A stretch of 15,446 nucleotides of DNA from Clostridia bacterium (GTDB lineage: Bacteria; Bacillota; Clostridia; Christensenellales; UBA1242), in contig JAFQBZ010000118.1 of NCBI GenBank assembly GCA_017399515.1, positions 1-15,446 of the forward strand, given 5' to 3'. This document shows positions 13,321-15,446 of the stretch, piece by piece (the stretch's first letter is position 1; each line of letters begins with the position of its first letter). A program made the translations under genes and the position numbers. The notes beneath the pieces are model-generated. The model saw only the letters and a program-made list of their open reading frames with translations. It searched no databases and was not told the origin of the DNA.

Positions 13321-15090
13321 TTACTTCTCCTTAGTTAATCTTTTTAATTCTTTAAGATAATCTTCAAATAAATTAAATGCAATTTCATAAGTGTCATTAG
13401 AAAGAATATCAACTTCAGCAACTTTAAGTGAAGACACAGGGTCAATTGACCCACCTAAACTTAAAAACTTTTTATATTTCTTTAAATATTCACCATTTTT
13501 GTCTTTCATAATTTTTTGAGCCACAACTGAAGCAGAAACAAAACCGGTTGAATATTTATAAAGATAATAATCTCTAAAGATATGATGCTTTCTACTCCAA
13601 TTATAAACATATTCATCAGTAAGAACAACTTTATTTGCAAAATATTTTTTGTTTAACTCTAAATATTTATTATTAAGTTCTTCAGCGGTGAGTGAAACTC
13701 CCTTTTGAAGTTCATCATGCGCATATAACTCAAATTCTGCAAGAAGTGAAGCATCAAACACATTTAAGTAAAACACTTGCAAAAATTCAGAAATAATTTG
13801 AATTTTTTTAAGCCTGTCAGTTTCATTTTGAAGTCTATAATTAATGTATAAAATTTCATTAGTAAGCGAAGCCACTTCAGCAACAAAAATTGTATATTGT
13901 GCCTTTGAATAAGGCTGAGTGCTTTCTGAATAATATGAATGCATTGCGTGACCAAATTCGTGAGCAATTGCAGACGCCCAACTTTCTGTGCCATCAAAGT
14001 TCAAGAGAATGTAAGGGTGTGAACCAAATGCACTGATTGTGTAACCACCACTTGCCTTTTTATCTCGTGGAAGAGCATCAATCCAACCTTCTTTCACTGC
14101 TTTTTCAAACATTTCAACATAATCACTTCCAAGCGGTGCAAATGAGTTTTTAACATTATTTACAGCATCTTCATAAGAAATAGATTCTTTTTTATCAGAA
14201 AAACCTGCAGAAATATCACAAGAACAGAATTCATCAAGTTTCAAAAATTCTTTCTTAAGTTCAAAGTATTCTTGAAGAAGATTTGCTTTTTTGCTTACAT
14301 TTTCAATATTTTTGTAAATTATATCTTTACTAACCTCTTCGCGATAAGTATACATATCAAGTGCAGACTCAAACCCCTTTTCTTTTGCAAGGAAATTGAT
14401 ATATTTAACATGAGATAAATAAAGCATAGCAAATGTTATGTTAAGTTTGCCATATTCAGCCAAAAACGCTTTCATAACGCGTTTTCTAATCTCTTGCGAC
14501 GGAGATTTCAAAAAACTAGCATAAGTTCCATTTGAAAGTTTTATTTCTTCTCCATTTTCATCAATAAATGAACCATGTTCCATTTCAACATCTGAAAGAT
14601 TTGAATATATATCATCTTGGGCTTGAAACCCAGAAAGTGACGCCATAAGCACCTCTTTATCTTCGGAAAGAGTGTGTGCCTTGTTTCTTAAAATATAATC
14701 AATAACCCTGTCAAAATCTTTAAAATCTTCATCATTTTTAAGTTCGTTTAAAAACTCATTAGAAAGACTTGAAAGTTCTGTTTTTGCAAATGCCAATCTT
14801 TCATTGATATTTGAGAAGAAATCTGAAATCATTTGATAATTTTTTAAATTTTCTTGATTTTTGCCATCATCGTCAAGTTTACACTTGGCATAAACCGCCA
14901 ATTTTTCTAAAGTTACAGAGATTTCATCATCTGCTTTAAAATAATCTAAAAGTATTTTTTTATCATTTTTTTTGAGATTATTTTTGAATTTTTCAATATT
15001 TTTTAACATTTTTTTTGCATTTTCAAAATCACTTAAAAATTCATCATTTGATGTGTATAAATGCGACAAGTCCCAATTTGTGTTAATCAT
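13321..15090 (-). CDS. pepF: Oligoendopeptidase F (M3 family zinc peptidase)
   Basis: At 589 residues this is a full-length M3B peptidase that cleaves short peptides in the cytoplasm. The zinc site HEFGH (377-381) gives H377, E378 and H381 in the context SAIAHEFGHAMHSYYSE, and the third ligand is E405 in FVAEVASLTNE. The upstream SHPYILLNF strand and downstream YSTGFVSASVVA segment with RDYYLYKY are standard. The N-terminal 200 residues are the helical cap, rich in Lys and Asp. No signal peptide is present. A strong AAGGAG lies six bases before the ATG and a promoter is visible upstream. It is the first gene of a two-gene operon with the cytidylate kinase-like gene; no functional link between the two is evident. 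Confidence 0.95.
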   Translation of the reverse strand: MINTNWDLSHLYTSNDEFLSDFENAKKMLKNIEKFKNNLKKNDKKILLDYFKADDEISVTLEKLAVYAKCKLDDDGKNQENLKNYQMISDFFSNINERLAFAKTELSSLSNEFLNELKNDEDFKDFDRVIDYILRNKAHTLSEDKEVLMASLSGFQAQDDIYSNLSDVEMEHGSFIDENGEEIKLSNGTYASFLKSPSQEIRKRVMKAFLAEYGKLNITFAMLYLSHVKYINFLAKEKGFESALDMYTYREEVSKDIIYKNIENVSKKANLLQEYFELKKEFLKLDEFCSCDISAGFSDKKESISYEDAVNNVKNSFAPLGSDYVEMFEKAVKEGWIDALPRDKKASGGYTISAFGSHPYILLNFDGTESWASAIAHEFGHAMHSYYSESTQPYSKAQYTIFVAEVASLTNEILYINYRLQNETDRLKKIQIISEFLQVFYLNVFDASLLAEFELYAHDELQKGVSLTAEELNNKYLELNKKYFANKVVLTDEYVYNWSRKHHIFRDYYLYKYSTGFVSASVVAQKIMKDKNGEYLKKYKKFLSLGGSIDPVSSLKVAEVDILSNDTYEIAFNLFEDYLKELKRLTKEK

Positions 15091-15107
15091 AAATTCTCCT
15101 TTTTATT

Positions 15108-15137
15108 AGTATATAACACGCTGACAAAAAAAGTCAA
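15108..15137 (-). promoter_or_regulatory. pepF operon promoter
   Basis: TTGACT (15137-15132), an 18-base spacer and TATACT (15113-15108) on the minus strand. The predicted start near 15101 leaves a leader of about 11 bases made up mainly of the AAGGAG site. Confidence 0.7.
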
Positions 15138-15141
15138 AAAT

Positions 15142-15173
15142 AAAAAAGATAGAAAATATAATTCTATCTTTTT
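15142..15173 (-). terminator. Intrinsic terminator of the DUF378 gene
   Basis: A 10-bp stem, AAAGATAGAA with TTCTATCTTT (15145-15154 and 15162-15171), and a T run on the minus strand. It starts six bases after the stop and clears the pepF promoter that follows. Confidence 0.82.
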
Positions 15174-15178
15174 CTTCG

Positions 15179-15403
15179 TTATTTTCTCATTGTTTCATCT
15201 TCAGAAAAGAGTCTTTTTCTTCTAACACAAAGTTGAATCAAGAGCCAAAGTCCACAAAGACCCACAAGTGCATATAAAATTCGAACAAACACACCTGTTC
15301 CAAAAATCCATGCAAGTAAGTTCCAAGAGAACACACCAACTAAGAACCAGTTAAATGAGCCCAAGATTAGCACACAAAGTGTAATAATGTTTGCAATAAT
15401 CAT
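15179..15403 (-). CDS. Small DUF378-family membrane protein
   Basis: This 74-residue protein has two membrane helices, at about 3-25 (IITLCVLILGSFNWFLVGVF) and 38-60 (FVRILYALVGLCGLWLLIQL), with the LGSFNWFLVGVF and RILYALVGL signatures of DUF378 (YuzA-like). A basic, charged tail (RRKRLFSEDETMRK) should be cytoplasmic. The function of the family is unknown. AAAGGAG lies eight bases before the ATG. The upstream end of the window is too near to fix the promoter. A terminator separates it from pepF, so it is transcribed alone or as the end of an operon starting beyond the window. Confidence 0.85.
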   Translation of the reverse strand: MIIANIITLCVLILGSFNWFLVGVFSWNLLAWIFGTGVFVRILYALVGLCGLWLLIQLCVRRKRLFSEDETMRK

Positions 15404-15446
15404 ACTTTCATCTCCTTTTACAAATAGTATTAGCAGATGATTAAAA

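Noticed and set aside
1..15446. Possible CRISPR, prophage, insertion sequence or defence system
   Set aside because: No regular direct repeats, transposase or integrase, or recognised defence domains were seen; the genes are mostly housekeeping.

Overview
The window is AT-rich (by eye about one third G+C or less) and reads as a chromosomal segment of a low-GC Bacillota-type bacterium, probably an uncultured, host-associated one. This rests on strong Shine-Dalgarno sites of the AAGGAG/GGAGG type, short intergenic gaps, U-tailed intrinsic terminators, and a gene set (zinc-ribbon SPFH protein, Y-family polymerase, TM2 protein, PepF, DUF378, AcpS) typical of that phylum. The genetic code is standard and all fifteen coding regions end in TAA. 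No transposase, prophage, CRISPR array, tRNA or rRNA was found.

Left part (1-4210): the 3' part of an SPFH/band-7 protein with zinc ribbons, then a 75-residue protein whose stop overlaps the stop of the convergent dinB (DNA polymerase IV). Divergent from dinB is a pair of tandem class I SAM methyltransferases, apparently a duplication. Back-to-back terminators separate them from pyrG.

Middle (4212-11788, minus strand): pyrG (CTP synthase homologue) has its own promoter. A second unit, with a clear promoter before prfB, carries prfB (RF2, with the +1 programmed frameshift), a zinc-ribbon/TM2 membrane protein, tsaD (t6A tRNA modification) and a COG2509-type FAD oxidoreductase. This unit joins translation termination and decoding fidelity. 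Upstream is a 564-residue membrane protein of unknown function with its own terminator.

Right part (11789-15446): a 554-base gap holds a candidate small RNA on the minus strand with a well-formed promoter and terminator. acpS follows on the plus strand, apparently leaderless. Convergent to it is a translationally coupled pair, pepF (M3 oligopeptidase) and an archaeal-type cytidylate kinase, then a small DUF378 membrane protein.

The most striking observation is that the PyrG homologue has lost the glutaminase nucleophile (Cys to Gly), the catalytic His (to Glu), a glutamine-binding Arg (to Ser) and the usual GGFG oxyanion segment, while the ATP/Mg part of the amidoligase domain is kept and the UTP-site loop is rewritten. 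It could be an ammonia-only CTP synthase or a neofunctionalised paralogue. Second, the RF2 frameshift site lacks the expected Shine-Dalgarno-like stimulator and has a 12-base perfect palindrome directly before the slippery CTT-TGA. Third are the small RNA candidate and the leaderless promoters of dinB and acpS.
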